From contig NZ_JAMXMV010000004.1 in the NCBI RefSeq assembly GCF_024055715.1, positions 124,001 to 188,000 on the forward strand: DNA of 64,000 nucleotides, written 5' to 3'. Below the pieces are notes generated by a model that made no database searches, was not told the origin of the DNA, and saw nothing but the letters and a program-made list of their open reading frames with translations. The stretch is from Actinoallomurus soli. Its GTDB lineage: Bacteria > Actinomycetota > Actinomycetes > Streptosporangiales > Streptosporangiaceae. The position numbers and the translations under genes were made by a program. This document shows positions 16,661 to 25,687 of the stretch, piece by piece (positions within the stretch are counted from its first letter, which is position 1; each line of letters begins with the position of its first letter).

Positions 16661-18118
16661 ATGCAGGTGGCCAAGATGATCTTTTTCTGGTCGGTGCTCG
16701 CGTGGCGGCACGCGCGCGCCGATCCCCGCCGGGCGGGCCGGCTGGCCGTACGGCTGGCGCTCCGCGTGGCGCCCGGCCCGGTACGCGCGCGGTTCCGCGC
16801 GCTCGCCGCGCCGGCCCCGCAGCGTCAGGACCGCGAGACCGGGGAGCTGCGCGAGCTGCTCGACGACGCCGCCGAGGCGAAGCCGCGAACCGGGCGCGCA
16901 GCGTCCCGCCCGTCCGGGGAGCGGATGGCGGTGCTGCACCTGGTGACGAACGCGCTGCCGCGCACGCAGGCCGGGTACACCGTGCGGACGCACCGCATCG
17001 TGTCCGCGCAGCGCGAGCTGGGCCTGGACCCGCACGTCGTGACGCGGCTCGGCCACCCGCTGGCCCAGGGCGTCCGTGACACGCGGCCGCGCGTCGAGGT
17101 GGACGGGATCCCCTACCACCGTCTGCTGCCGTGGACGCCGCCGAAGGGCCCGGTGCGCGAGGTGCGCAAGGCCGCCGACCTGGCCGGACGGCTCGTCGAG
17201 GAGCTGCGCCCCTCGGTGCTGCACGCGGCCAGCAACCACCTCAACGCGGCCGTGGCGCTGGAGCTGCGCCGCAGGTACGGCCTGCCGGTGGTGTACGAGG
17301 TCCGCGGCTTCCTGGAGGACTCCTGGCTGTCGCGGGACCCGGCGCGCTCGACGAGCGATGACTTCTACCGGCTCACCCGCGAGCTGGAGACCGCCCGGAT
17401 GCGCGACGCCGACCTGGTCGTGACGCTCGGCGAGGCGATGCGGGCGGAGATCCAGGGACGCGGCGGCGTCGGCGACGTGCTCGTCGTGCCGAACGCCGTG
17501 GACGACACCTTCCTGGAGCCGCTGCCGGACGGCGGGAAGCTCCGCGCCGACCTCGGCATCGCCGAGGGCGAGGTCGTCGTCGGGCTCACCTCGACCTTCT
17601 ACGGCTTCGAGGGCATCGACACGCTGATCGAGGCGGCGGCGCTGCGGCGCGACTTCACGCTCCTGCTCGTCGGCGACGGACCCGAGCGCCCGGCGCTCGA
17701 GCGCCGGGCCGCCGAGCTCAGGGTCCCGGCGATCTTCACCGGCCGGGTGCCGGTCGATCAGGTACGTCGGTATCACGCAGTCCTCGATGTGTTCGCGGTC
17801 CCGCGGAGGGCGGACCGGGTGTGCCAGCTGGTGACTCCGCTGAAACCGCTGGAGGCGATGGCAGGGGGGCTCCCAGTAATAGCAAGTGATGTCAAAGCGC
17901 TCCGCGAAATCATCGAACCGGGCGTGACCGGCACGTTAACTCTTCCAGAAGACCCGGAAGCATGGGCGAATTGCCTGGACCAGCTCATTTACAGTCCGGA
18001 GCTACGCGGCGAAATCGGTCAGGCGGCCCGGGAATGGGTCGCGGCCCACCGCACCTGGCGGGCCGTCACGGCACGCTGTCTCGGCGCCTACCGGGACCTC
18101 GCCTCCGCAGCATCCTGA
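16661..18118 (+). CDS. GT4-type glycosyltransferase with basic N-terminal extension
   Basis: 485 residues. The GT-B fold begins around residue 90 at VLHLVTNALPRTQAGYTVRT; before it are ~90 mostly Ala/Arg-rich residues with one hydrophobic patch. The donor domain includes LTSTFYGFEGIDTLIEAAAL and a C-terminal KPLEAMAGGLPVIASDVKAL with the E-x7-E-like spacing. Codon composition becomes less GC-rich near the 3' end (17870-17990). It is the first gene of a plus-strand set followed by the UDP-ManNAc dehydrogenase and another glycosyltransferase. TAACCT eight bases before ATG suggests leaderless transcription; an in-frame start also exists at 16616. Confidence 0.85.
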   Translation: MQVAKMIFFWSVLAWRHARADPRRAGRLAVRLALRVAPGPVRARFRALAAPAPQRQDRETGELRELLDDAAEAKPRTGRAASRPSGERMAVLHLVTNALPRTQAGYTVRTHRIVSAQRELGLDPHVVTRLGHPLAQGVRDTRPRVEVDGIPYHRLLPWTPPKGPVREVRKAADLAGRLVEELRPSVLHAASNHLNAAVALELRRRYGLPVVYEVRGFLEDSWLSRDPARSTSDDFYRLTRELETARMRDADLVVTLGEAMRAEIQGRGGVGDVLVVPNAVDDTFLEPLPDGGKLRADLGIAEGEVVVGLTSTFYGFEGIDTLIEAAALRRDFTLLLVGDGPERPALERRAAELRVPAIFTGRVPVDQVRRYHAVLDVFAVPRRADRVCQLVTPLKPLEAMAGGLPVIASDVKALREIIEPGVTGTLTLPEDPEAWANCLDQLIYSPELRGEIGQAAREWVAAHRTWRAVTARCLGAYRDLASAAS

Positions 18119-18130
18119 AGGGAGCCACTG

Positions 18131-19399
18131 GTGGATCTGGTGGTCATCGGACTTGGCTACGTCGGCCTCCCGCTCGTGCGGGAGGCCGGCCGCGCCGGCC
18201 TCCGGGTCGGCGGGCTGGACCGCGACGCCCGTGTCGTCGCCGGGCTCAAGGCCGGCCTGTCCCACGTCGACGACGTGAGCGCCGAGGACGTCGAGCGGAT
18301 GCTCGCCGCCGGCTTCACGCCCTCACGGGACGAGGACATCCTCGACGGTGCGCGCACCATCGTGATCTGCGTGCCGACGCCGCTGTCGAACGACGGCGGC
18401 CCCGACCTGACGGCCGTCCGGTCCGCCGCGCAGACGGTCGCGCGGCACCTGGACCCCGGCACGCTCGTGGTGCTGGAGTCGACGACCTACCCGGGCACCA
18501 CCGATGAGGTCGTCCGGCCGATCCTGGAGGAGTCCGGCCTGGTGGCGGGCGAGGACTTCCACCTGGCCTTCTCCCCCGAGCGGATCGACCCGGGCAACCC
18601 GGTGTACGGCGTCCACAACACGCCGAAGATCGTCGGCGGCCTGACGCCGTCCTGCGCGCACGCCGCGGCGGCCTTCTACGGCAAGTTCGTCGAGCACGTC
18701 GTGCAGGCCAAGGGCACCCGCGAGGCCGAGATGGCCAAGCTGCTCGAGAACACCTACCGGCACGTCAACATCGCGCTGGTCAACGAGATGGCGGTGTTCT
18801 GCAACGAGCTGGGCATCGACCTGTGGGACTCGATCGCCTGCGCCTCCACCAAGCCGTTCGGCTTCCAGGCGTTCTACCCGGGACCCGGCGTCGGCGGGCA
18901 CTGCATCCCGATCGACCCGAACTACCTGTCGTACAAGGTGCGGTCCCTCGGCTACCCGTTCCGGTTCGTCGAGCTGGCGCAGGAGATCAACGACCGGATG
19001 CCGCGGTACGTCGTCGAGCGCGCGCAGGCCCTGCTCAACCGCGATGGCCTGGCCATGAAGGGCGCCAAGGTGCTCATCCTCGGCGTCACCTACAAGCCGG
19101 ACATCGCGGACCAGCGCGAGTCGCCCGCCCGTCCGGTCGCCCGGCGGCTGCGGAAGATGGGCGCCGACCTGAGCTTCCACGACCCGCACGTCGAGAGCTG
19201 GGACGTCGACGGCGAGCCGGTGCCGCGCGCCCGCGTGCTCTACACGGCGCTCGCGGAGGCCGACCTCGCGATCGTCCTCACCGACCACCGGGAGTACGAC
19301 CCGGAGAGCCTCACCCGGCACGCGCGGCTGCTGTTCGACACCCGGGGCGCCACGCGCCGCCTCGAGGAAACGGCCGCCGAACGCGTCGAATTGCTGTGA
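18131..19399 (+). CDS. wecC: Nucleotide sugar dehydrogenase, UDP-N-acetyl-D-mannosamine dehydrogenase type
   Basis: 422 residues. NAD-binding GLGYVG at residues 7-12; the catalytic Cys sits in GVGGHCIPIDPNYL; the C-terminal UDP-binding domain contains ILGVTYKPDIADQRESPA. The HCIPIDP signature is typical of UDP-ManNAc/UDP-GalNAc dehydrogenases, while the UDP-glucose enzyme at 41031 has GGGCLPKD. Paired with wecB it would make UDP-ManNAcA, a precursor of teichuronic-type wall polymers. GTG start with GGGAG nine bases upstream. UDP-GalNAc cannot be excluded as substrate. Confidence 0.9.
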   Translation: MDLVVIGLGYVGLPLVREAGRAGLRVGGLDRDARVVAGLKAGLSHVDDVSAEDVERMLAAGFTPSRDEDILDGARTIVICVPTPLSNDGGPDLTAVRSAAQTVARHLDPGTLVVLESTTYPGTTDEVVRPILEESGLVAGEDFHLAFSPERIDPGNPVYGVHNTPKIVGGLTPSCAHAAAAFYGKFVEHVVQAKGTREAEMAKLLENTYRHVNIALVNEMAVFCNELGIDLWDSIACASTKPFGFQAFYPGPGVGGHCIPIDPNYLSYKVRSLGYPFRFVELAQEINDRMPRYVVERAQALLNRDGLAMKGAKVLILGVTYKPDIADQRESPARPVARRLRKMGADLSFHDPHVESWDVDGEPVPRARVLYTALAEADLAIVLTDHREYDPESLTRHARLLFDTRGATRRLEETAAERVELL

Positions 19400-19422
19400 C
19401 CTGGAATTCACCGGAAATTAAG

Positions 19423-20505
19423 ATGCGGATATTCGTGTGTACCGTCGTGCACCATCCGGAGGATGCGCGAATTCTGCATCGGCAGATTCGTGCGCTGCTG
19501 GACGCCGGGCATGACGTGACCTTTGTGGCGCCGTTCCGGAGCTGCAATGTGACGCCCTGGCCGGAGATCGATCCGCTCGACGTCCCGCGCGCGACCGGCC
19601 GGAACCGGCTGCACGCGCTGCGGAGGGCGCGGCGCGTCCTCGCCACGCACGCGAAGGACGCCGACATCCTCCTGCTGCACGACCCCGAACTGCTGCTCGC
19701 GGTGCCGCGCCGGCTCCGCTCGCGCACCGTCTGGGACGTGCACGAGGACACCGCGGCGGCGCTGGGCGCCAAGGGCTGGCTGCCCGCGCCGCTGCGCGTC
19801 CCGCTGCGGTTCGCGGTGCGCTTGATCGAGCGGCGCGCCGAACGGCGGCTGAAGCTGCTGCTGGCGGAGGAGGGGTACCGCGACCGGTTCCGCCGTCCGC
19901 ACCCGGTGGTGCCGAACACCACCAACGTTCCCGACCTGCCGCCGGCCCCGCCCGGCGACGACCGGATCATCTACGTCGGCCAGCTCTCGTTCGCCCGCGG
20001 CGTGCGGGACCTGGTCGCGCTGGCCCGGCTGGTGCACGCCGACGGGATCACGCTCGACCTGGTCGGCGGCGCCGACGCCGACGTACGGCCGCTGCTGCGC
20101 GACGCCCAGCGGGAGGGGATCCTCCGCTGGTACGGGTTCGTGCCGAACGACCGGGCGCTGCGCATGGCGGAGGGCGCCCTCGCGGGCCTCTCGCTCCTGC
20201 ACGACAGCCCGAACTACCGGCACTCGATGCCCACCAAGGTCGTCGAGTACATGGCGCGCGGCATCCCTGTGATCAGCACGCCGAACCCCATCGCCGCCCG
20301 CATCGTCGAGGAGGCGGGCTGCGGCATCGTCGTGCCGTTCGAGGATCCCGCGGCCACCGCGGCGGCGGTCCGGCGGCTGCGCGAGGACCCGGAGCTGCGG
20401 CGGGAGATGGGCAAGCGGGGTCACGAGGCCGCCCGCGCGCGGTTCCACTGGCCCGAGCAGGCCCGCCTGTTCGTGGCCAAGCTGGAGGAGTGGGCCGGAG
20501 TCTAG
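19423..20505 (+). CDS. GT4-type glycosyltransferase
   Basis: 360 residues. The N-terminal acceptor domain starts IFVCTVVHHPEDARILHRQI; the donor domain has IIYVGQLSFARGVRDLVALA and SMPTKVVEYMARGIPVISTP with the E-x7-E-like site. It resembles group-1 transferases next to nucleotide-sugar dehydrogenases in capsule or teichuronic loci and lies 23 bp after the dehydrogenase stop in the same direction. Its TAG stop shares the palindromic CTAG with the TAG stop of the convergent beta-propeller gene. Confidence 0.85.
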   Translation: MRIFVCTVVHHPEDARILHRQIRALLDAGHDVTFVAPFRSCNVTPWPEIDPLDVPRATGRNRLHALRRARRVLATHAKDADILLLHDPELLLAVPRRLRSRTVWDVHEDTAAALGAKGWLPAPLRVPLRFAVRLIERRAERRLKLLLAEEGYRDRFRRPHPVVPNTTNVPDLPPAPPGDDRIIYVGQLSFARGVRDLVALARLVHADGITLDLVGGADADVRPLLRDAQREGILRWYGFVPNDRALRMAEGALAGLSLLHDSPNYRHSMPTKVVEYMARGIPVISTPNPIAARIVEEAGCGIVVPFEDPAATAAAVRRLREDPELRREMGKRGHEAARARFHWPEQARLFVAKLEEWAGV

Positions 20506-22286
20506 GCGGCGGCGGGCAGGCGCGCGGCGATCACGGCGGCCAGCCGCGTCGCCGTGTCGGGCAGTCCGGAGCTCACGGTCACGATCGTGCGCCCGACCCG
20601 CATCACGACCGTGCCCGACGAGGTGCCGACCGCGTACGCCTCGTCGCCCGCGCGTACCCGGTCCCGCGCGCCGTTCTGCGTGTCGCGGGCCGCGGCGAAC
20701 AGCGCCTTGGCGGTCAGGGCGTCGGGAGCGACCCACTGCACGGTCACCGACAGCTCCCCGGCCTCCCGCTCCGGCCCGTCGGGGTCCCGGCTCTTCGCAC
20801 GACGCGGCCGGAAGGTGCAGCCCGCGGGCACGCGCAGCCCGTCGACGGCGGCCTGCGCCGGCTCACCGGAGTACCCTCGCGGCAGGTCGCGCTTCGGCAG
20901 CAGGGAGCAGGCGTTCGGCCACTGGCGCGCCGGCACGCCGGCCAGCTCCGGCGGGCCCTCACCGCGAAGACCGCCGCGCAGCGCCACCAGCCGTGCCGCG
21001 CCGAACGGACGGGGCCGCGCGGCCGGCGCGGCGACGTACAGGAGCCCGCCGCCCGCGGCGACCCAGGGCCGTACGCCGTCCAGGCCCGCCCGCAGCACGA
21101 CGGGGATCGGCACCGTCGTGCCGTTCCCGCTGACGGGATCGATGACGTCCACCCCGGCGGGCAGCAGCGGATCGGCGAGCCGCGACCGCAGCCCGTACAC
21201 GAGTCCGCCCGCGACCGTGAGCGCGTCGTAGCCGGGCATGTCCCGGTGCCAGGACGACAGCCCCGACGCGATGTCCACCGACTCCAGGCGACGGGTCGGC
21301 GTGGCGTCCTCGGGCCGGCGCCCCGTCTCGTACGCCACCAGCAGGTGCCCGGCGGTCACCGCGATCGGGCACATGTCCCGGCACAGGTCCTGACCGGAAC
21401 GGTCGAGGAAGGCGTGCCCCCTCCGGTCGAACGCCTGGAGCGACTCACCGTCGAAGACGACCGTGACGTCGCCGCCGACCGCGAGCGCCGACCGCGCGGT
21501 GTTCCGGGTGAGCACCGTGAAGTCCGTGCGGCCCTTCGACGGGTCGACCACCAGGACCCGGTCCGCGTCCCCGCAGTCGATGCTGAACGCGGCGAGGCTC
21601 TCGCTGCTGTCCGAGGCGTACGGCACCGCCTCCGGCAGCAGGCAGCCGTGCGGGAGCCGTTTGCTCCACAGCCGCCGGCCGTTCTGCGCCGACCGGCCGT
21701 ACAGCGTGTGCCGTCCGTCCTCGGTGACGAAGACCACTCCCCCGGCGGCCGGCCAGCGCAGCGTCGTACGGTCGATCGCGGCGGGCACGTCGCCGCGCTG
21801 CCGCCACAGCAGCGTGCCGCTCACCGCGTCCAGGCCGACCATGAGGCGGTTGCCGCGGTGCCCGGTCCGTTCGAGGTACGCGACGAGGACCTGTCCCGTG
21901 TGCGCCCAGCCGAGCATCGACCACTCGGCGCGGTAGTAGTGCCAGCGCTCCCGGCCGGTGCGCGCGTCCCGTACGTCGAGGCCGTGCCCGGACACGACGA
22001 CGAGCTGGCCGTCCACGATCGTGTACGCCACCCGGTCGTAGGCGGGCAGGTCGCTGTCGCCGACGGGCGTGCTGAGCTGCCAGCTCGTCGTCACCGGCGT
22101 CGCCGGCGGCCCCAGGTCGGCCAGCGGCGGCCGTGGCGCGTGCGTGACGGTGCGGTTCACCTGCCACCACTCCGCCTGGAGGACGAAATGGTCGGCCAGC
22201 ACCCCACCGACGATCACGGTCAGCAGGGCCGTCAGGGCGCTCAGAACGATGTGCCTACGGCTCCGCGCGGACTCGACCGTGATCAC
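20502..22286 (-). CDS. Membrane-anchored PQQ-like beta-propeller protein
   Basis: About 594 residues. One N-terminal transmembrane helix (HIVLSALTALLTVIVGGVLA) is followed by an extracytoplasmic domain of WD/PQQ-like blades, e.g. VVVSGHGLDVRDARTGRERW and VVDPSKGRTDFTVL. Without catalytic PQQ ligands it is more likely a binding or scaffold protein than a dehydrogenase. The start is uncertain: the best frame start is GTG 22286, but it lies inside an 11-nt perfect anti-16S sequence, so initiation may be at a non-standard codon a few bases downstream. Divergent from helR. Confidence 0.75.
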   Translation of the reverse strand: MITVESARSRRHIVLSALTALLTVIVGGVLADHFVLQAEWWQVNRTVTHAPRPPLADLGPPATPVTTSWQLSTPVGDSDLPAYDRVAYTIVDGQLVVVSGHGLDVRDARTGRERWHYYRAEWSMLGWAHTGQVLVAYLERTGHRGNRLMVGLDAVSGTLLWRQRGDVPAAIDRTTLRWPAAGGVVFVTEDGRHTLYGRSAQNGRRLWSKRLPHGCLLPEAVPYASDSSESLAAFSIDCGDADRVLVVDPSKGRTDFTVLTRNTARSALAVGGDVTVVFDGESLQAFDRRGHAFLDRSGQDLCRDMCPIAVTAGHLLVAYETGRRPEDATPTRRLESVDIASGLSSWHRDMPGYDALTVAGGLVYGLRSRLADPLLPAGVDVIDPVSGNGTTVPIPVVLRAGLDGVRPWVAAGGGLLYVAAPAARPRPFGAARLVALRGGLRGEGPPELAGVPARQWPNACSLLPKRDLPRGYSGEPAQAAVDGLRVPAGCTFRPRRAKSRDPDGPEREAGELSVTVQWVAPDALTAKALFAAARDTQNGARDRVRAGDEAYAVGTSSGTVVMRVGRTIVTVSSGLPDTATRLAAVIAARLPAAA

Positions 22287-22291
22287 CTCCT
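22281..22291 (-). promoter_or_regulatory. Extended Shine-Dalgarno sequence overlapping the annotated start
   Basis: Read on the minus strand, AGGAGGTGATC is fully complementary to the 3' tail of bacterial 16S rRNA. The only standard start codon in frame nearby, GTG at 22286-22284, is inside it. A ribosome docked here at ordinary spacing would meet ACG or GTC, not a standard start. Confidence 0.6.
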
Positions 22292-22351
22292 GTTGATGCC
22301 ACGCACCGCTGAGGGTACGGGGTTCCGGCGCTTCGCACCGATAATTGGCCC

Positions 22352-24703
22352 ATGGTGCCGACCGTGAAGGACGAGCAGATGGCCGCGGAACAGTCCCGCG
22401 TCGACGAAGCCTACGCACGTCTGGAGGAGATGCGCGCGGCCGCTCGCCGGATGCTGGAAGAGGGCTACCGCCAGGCCCAGGCCGGCACCAAGGGATCGCT
22501 CGTCGACCGCGACGCGATGGTCCACCAGGCGGCGGTCCGCAGCCACGCGCTCGACGTCGCCGAGGAGGGCCTGGTCTTCGGCCGGCTCGACCTGGTCGGC
22601 GGCGAGACGCTCTACGTCGGGCGGATCGGCGTCCGCACCGGCGAGCACGACTCGCTCGTCATCGACTGGCGCGCTCCGGCGGCCGAGGCGTTCTACCGCG
22701 CGACCCCCGAGGACCCGCGCGGCGTCGTACGCCGGCGGGTACTGCACTGCCGGGGCCGCACGGTCGTCGACCTGGAGGACGACCTGCTCATCCCCGGCGC
22801 GCGGACGGACCTGACGATCGTCGGCGACGGCGCGTTCCTGGCCTCGCTCGCCCGCAGCCGCGAAGGGACGATGCGCGACATCGTCGCCACCATCCAGCGC
22901 GAACAGGACGAGGTGATCCGCTCCCCGGCCGACGGCACCGTCATCGTCCAGGGCGGCCCCGGCACCGGCAAGACCGCCGTCGCCCTGCACCGGGTGGCGT
23001 ACCTGCTGTTCCGGCACCGGCGCAGGTTCGGCTCGCGCGGCGTGCTCATCCTCGGGCCCAACCCGCGCTTCACCGCGTACATCGAGCGCGTGCTGCCGTC
23101 CCTGGGCGAGGGCGGCGCCACGCTGCGCTCGCTCGGCGACCTCGTCCCCGGCGCGGAGGCGACCGCCCACGACGTCCCGGAGCTCGCGCGCGTCAAGGGC
23201 GCCACGATGATGACGCGGGTGCTGCGGCGGGCCGTGCAGGACGCTCCCCCGGGCAGTCCGGACACCCTCCGCACCGTCTACCGCGGGGTCGTGGTGTCGC
23301 TGGAGCGCGAGGCCCTGGACCGCATCCGCCGCGAGGTCCACCGCACCGCGCACGGCTCGGTCAACACCGCCTACCCCCGCGCCGCCGACCTGCTCCTCGG
23401 CGCGCTCTGGGACCGTTTCCTGGAGGTCGGTGGCCCGGACGACGCCCCTGGGACGTCCCGCGCCGCGTTCACCGCGCACGTCCGTGACGAGCGGCGCTTC
23501 GTCGAGTTCCTGCGCTCCTGGTGGCCGGTCCGCCGCCCGGCCGACGTGCTGCGCTCGCTCACGGACCCCGATCGGCTGCGCCGCGCCGCGGGCCGCTCGC
23601 TGAACGACCGGCAGCTCCGGCTGCTCGCCGAGTCTTGGGGCGGCCCCTGGTCCTACCTCGACATCGCGCTGCTCGACGAGGCCGGCGCGATCCTGGGGCC
23701 GCCTCCGCGGCCGCCGCGCGGCAGGAGGCGCAAGGCGGAGGACCCGTTCGTCATCGACGGCGTCAACGTCTTCACCGGCGAACGCGTCGAGACCGAGGAC
23801 GACGACGAGCCGACGCTGCGCGAGCTCACCACGTACGTCGAACGCCGCGAACAGGCGATGCGCCGCGACGACGAGGAGGACGAGGACCTTCCCGTGGAGT
23901 ACGCCCACATCGTCGTCGACGAGGCGCAGGACCTGTCGCCGATGCAGTGGCGCATGCTGGGCCGGCGGGGCCGGACGGCCACCTGGACGATCGTGGCCGA
24001 CCCCGCGCAGAGCGCCTGGGAGGACGCCGCCGCCGCGCGCAAGGCGATGGACACCGCGCTCGGCCGCCGGCCACGCCACGCGTTCGAGCTCACCACCAAC
24101 TACCGCAACTCCGTCGAGATCGCCGAGGTCGCCGCGAGAGTCCTGGCCCGGGCGGTCCCCGAGGCCCGGCCGGCCCGCGCCGTCCGCGCCTCCGGACACC
24201 GCCCGGTCATCCGCCACGTCCCCGCGCTCGACGGCAACGTGCGCGCCGAGGCGGCCGCCCTGGCCGACGCGGTCGAGGGCACCGTCGGCGTCATCCTGCC
24301 CGTGGGCCACCCGGCGCCCTGCCTGCCGGACCTGCCCGAGCGGGTCCAGGTGCTCGACGCCCTGGAGGCGAAGGGCCTGGAGTTCGACGCCGCGTTGATC
24401 GTCGAGCCGGGAGAGATCGCGGACTACGCTCAGACGGGACTGCGCACGCTCTACGTCGCCGTCTCCCGCGCCACCCAGCGCCTCACCGTCCTCACCACCG
24501 CCCCGGACTGGGAGGCCCTCCTGTCCGGCACCGCGCCCGATAACGGCATCACGGGTAGCGCCGCACGGGGCAGCACCCCAGGCGGCGGCACCAGGCCGGG
24601 CGGCACGGCAGGAGACGACGCCAGGCCGGGCGGCACGGCAGGAGGCGACGCCGGATCGGACAGCGCGATAGGGGGCGGCGCCGGGTCGGGCGGCGCCGGA
24701 TAA
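22352..24703 (+). CDS. helR: HelD/HelR-type RNA polymerase-associated motor ATPase (UvrD-like)
   Basis: 783 residues. The N-terminal coiled region (residues 10-60) is followed by the HelD signature IDWRAPAAEAFYRATPEDP, Walker A GGPGTGKT at 201-208, Walker B DEAQDLSPMQW near 525, TTNYRNS, and a C-terminal KGLEFDAALIVE plus LYVAVSRATQRLTVL. This is the actinobacterial HelD class, which recycles RNA polymerase; the HelR members protect it from rifamycins. The C-terminal ~48 residues are a Gly-rich low-complexity tail encoded by 30-bp repeats, not part of the conserved enzyme. Rifamycin protection is inferred from family; no rifamycin-associated element was recognised upstream. Confidence 0.85.
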   Translation: MVPTVKDEQMAAEQSRVDEAYARLEEMRAAARRMLEEGYRQAQAGTKGSLVDRDAMVHQAAVRSHALDVAEEGLVFGRLDLVGGETLYVGRIGVRTGEHDSLVIDWRAPAAEAFYRATPEDPRGVVRRRVLHCRGRTVVDLEDDLLIPGARTDLTIVGDGAFLASLARSREGTMRDIVATIQREQDEVIRSPADGTVIVQGGPGTGKTAVALHRVAYLLFRHRRRFGSRGVLILGPNPRFTAYIERVLPSLGEGGATLRSLGDLVPGAEATAHDVPELARVKGATMMTRVLRRAVQDAPPGSPDTLRTVYRGVVVSLEREALDRIRREVHRTAHGSVNTAYPRAADLLLGALWDRFLEVGGPDDAPGTSRAAFTAHVRDERRFVEFLRSWWPVRRPADVLRSLTDPDRLRRAAGRSLNDRQLRLLAESWGGPWSYLDIALLDEAGAILGPPPRPPRGRRRKAEDPFVIDGVNVFTGERVETEDDDEPTLRELTTYVERREQAMRRDDEEDEDLPVEYAHIVVDEAQDLSPMQWRMLGRRGRTATWTIVADPAQSAWEDAAAARKAMDTALGRRPRHAFELTTNYRNSVEIAEVAARVLARAVPEARPARAVRASGHRPVIRHVPALDGNVRAEAAALADAVEGTVGVILPVGHPAPCLPDLPERVQVLDALEAKGLEFDAALIVEPGEIADYAQTGLRTLYVAVSRATQRLTVLTTAPDWEALLSGTAPDNGITGSAARGSTPGGGTRPGGTAGDDARPGGTAGGDAGSDSAIGGGAGSGGAG
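24561..24700. repeat. 30-bp imperfect tandem repeat array in the 3' end of helR
   Basis: Units at 24591-24620, 24621-24650 and 24651-24680, a partial unit at 24681-24700, and a degenerate one at 24561-24590. The first two differ at a single base (each begins CCAGGCCGGGCGGCACGGCA). They encode ten-residue Gly-rich repeats at the C-terminus of HelR and, on the other strand, an open Ala/Arg/Pro-rich frame continuing the XRE regulator. Confidence 0.88.
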
Positions 24704-25543
24704 GAGCCGCGGACGGTTCATCCGGTCGAGGACCCGGCGCGCGTAGCCGTCGCTGGTCTGGATCTCGGCGAGCGGCACCACGGGGAGCCGCACCCGGGTC
24801 AGCATCGGAATCCTGCGCCGGAAGGAGGTCGCGCGCAGACACTTCTGCGGCAGGTCCTCGATCTCCGTCCACAGCACGGGGGCGAACTCCTCCACCAGCC
24901 GGATCCGGAACTCCCCGTGCGTGCACTTGTACGTAAAAGGGTCCCTCCCCGAGGCGCAGGGCGGCATGCGGCCGTCGGCGTCCGCCCCAGCGGTCCCGGA
25001 GAGGTCCTCCACATCCTCCTCGGCCGCGCGCGGGTCGAGGGACATCGGACCACCCCACTGGAGCCAGTAGGAGTTCCACCGGGAGGCGCGCATCTCGTCG
25101 AGCAGGTCCGTCAACCGCTCCAGTGAGTCGGGGTCGCGGGGAACCGCGAGCTCAAAGGCGGTGACGGGGACCGGCGCTCCCTGCAGCGCCGCCGCCATCA
25201 GACCGTCGGCGAGGTAGGGGGTCTCGGCGAACCAGGAGACGAAAGACGTCAACTCGATCTTCCAGCCGGCGATCCGCTCCTTCAGCGGCCGCCCGGCCGC
25301 GGCGGCGATGGCCGCGTCGATCGCCTCCCATCTCGGCCGCGCCTCCAAATGGAGCTCCAGCTCCATCGCCTCCAGGATCCGATCGGCCAGCGGAAGGCTG
25401 ATGTTGCGCGTGCCCCGCTCGATGGCGCTCAGCATCGCCACACTGGCGTCGCACAGGTCGGCGAGATCCCGCAGAGACAGCCGCCGCGTCCGCCTCGCCT
25501 GCCTGATCAGCGCCCCGATCCGCCGACTGCTCCCTCCGGACAT
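24704..25543 (-). CDS. XRE-family transcriptional regulator whose reading frame has no stop within the regulator
   Basis: Helix-turn-helix at residues 8-60: IGALIRQARRTRRLSLRDLA, then CDASVAMLSAIERGTRNISL. After it comes a ~200-residue domain (WEAIDAAIAAAAGRPLKERI; FVSWFAETPYLADGLMAAAL) of unknown function. ATG 25543 fits the HTH boundary. The coordinates given stop where helR ends; the frame stays open past that point, through the repeats and the whole of helR, to a TGA at 22283 (1,086 codons). The natural end may have been lost through repeat expansion or a frameshift: a TGA in the +1 frame lies at 24718-24720. It may regulate helR or itself; unproven. Confidence 0.7.
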
Positions 25544-25687
25544 GACAGCATCATGCGCCGTGATCACGGTCGCCATCCACCGCCGTCCACACCCTGTGGA
25601 AAACTCCCGTGCCCGGAGGAAGGGCCCCAGGGCCTGCGTGACATGAGACCGAAGCCGAGGCCCCAGGGGTGGGGGCACCTCTTCCGG

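Noticed and set aside
22287-22351. Rifamycin-associated element upstream of helR
   Set aside because: No clear inverted repeat of the expected type could be seen in the 65-bp gap; rifamycin control left as family inference only.
22283-24703. The minus-strand frame through helR as the true C-terminal part of the XRE regulator
   Set aside because: Translation is Gly/Arg/Ala-rich with no domain signature and mirrors helR codon structure; treated as read-through space, not as a real protein domain.
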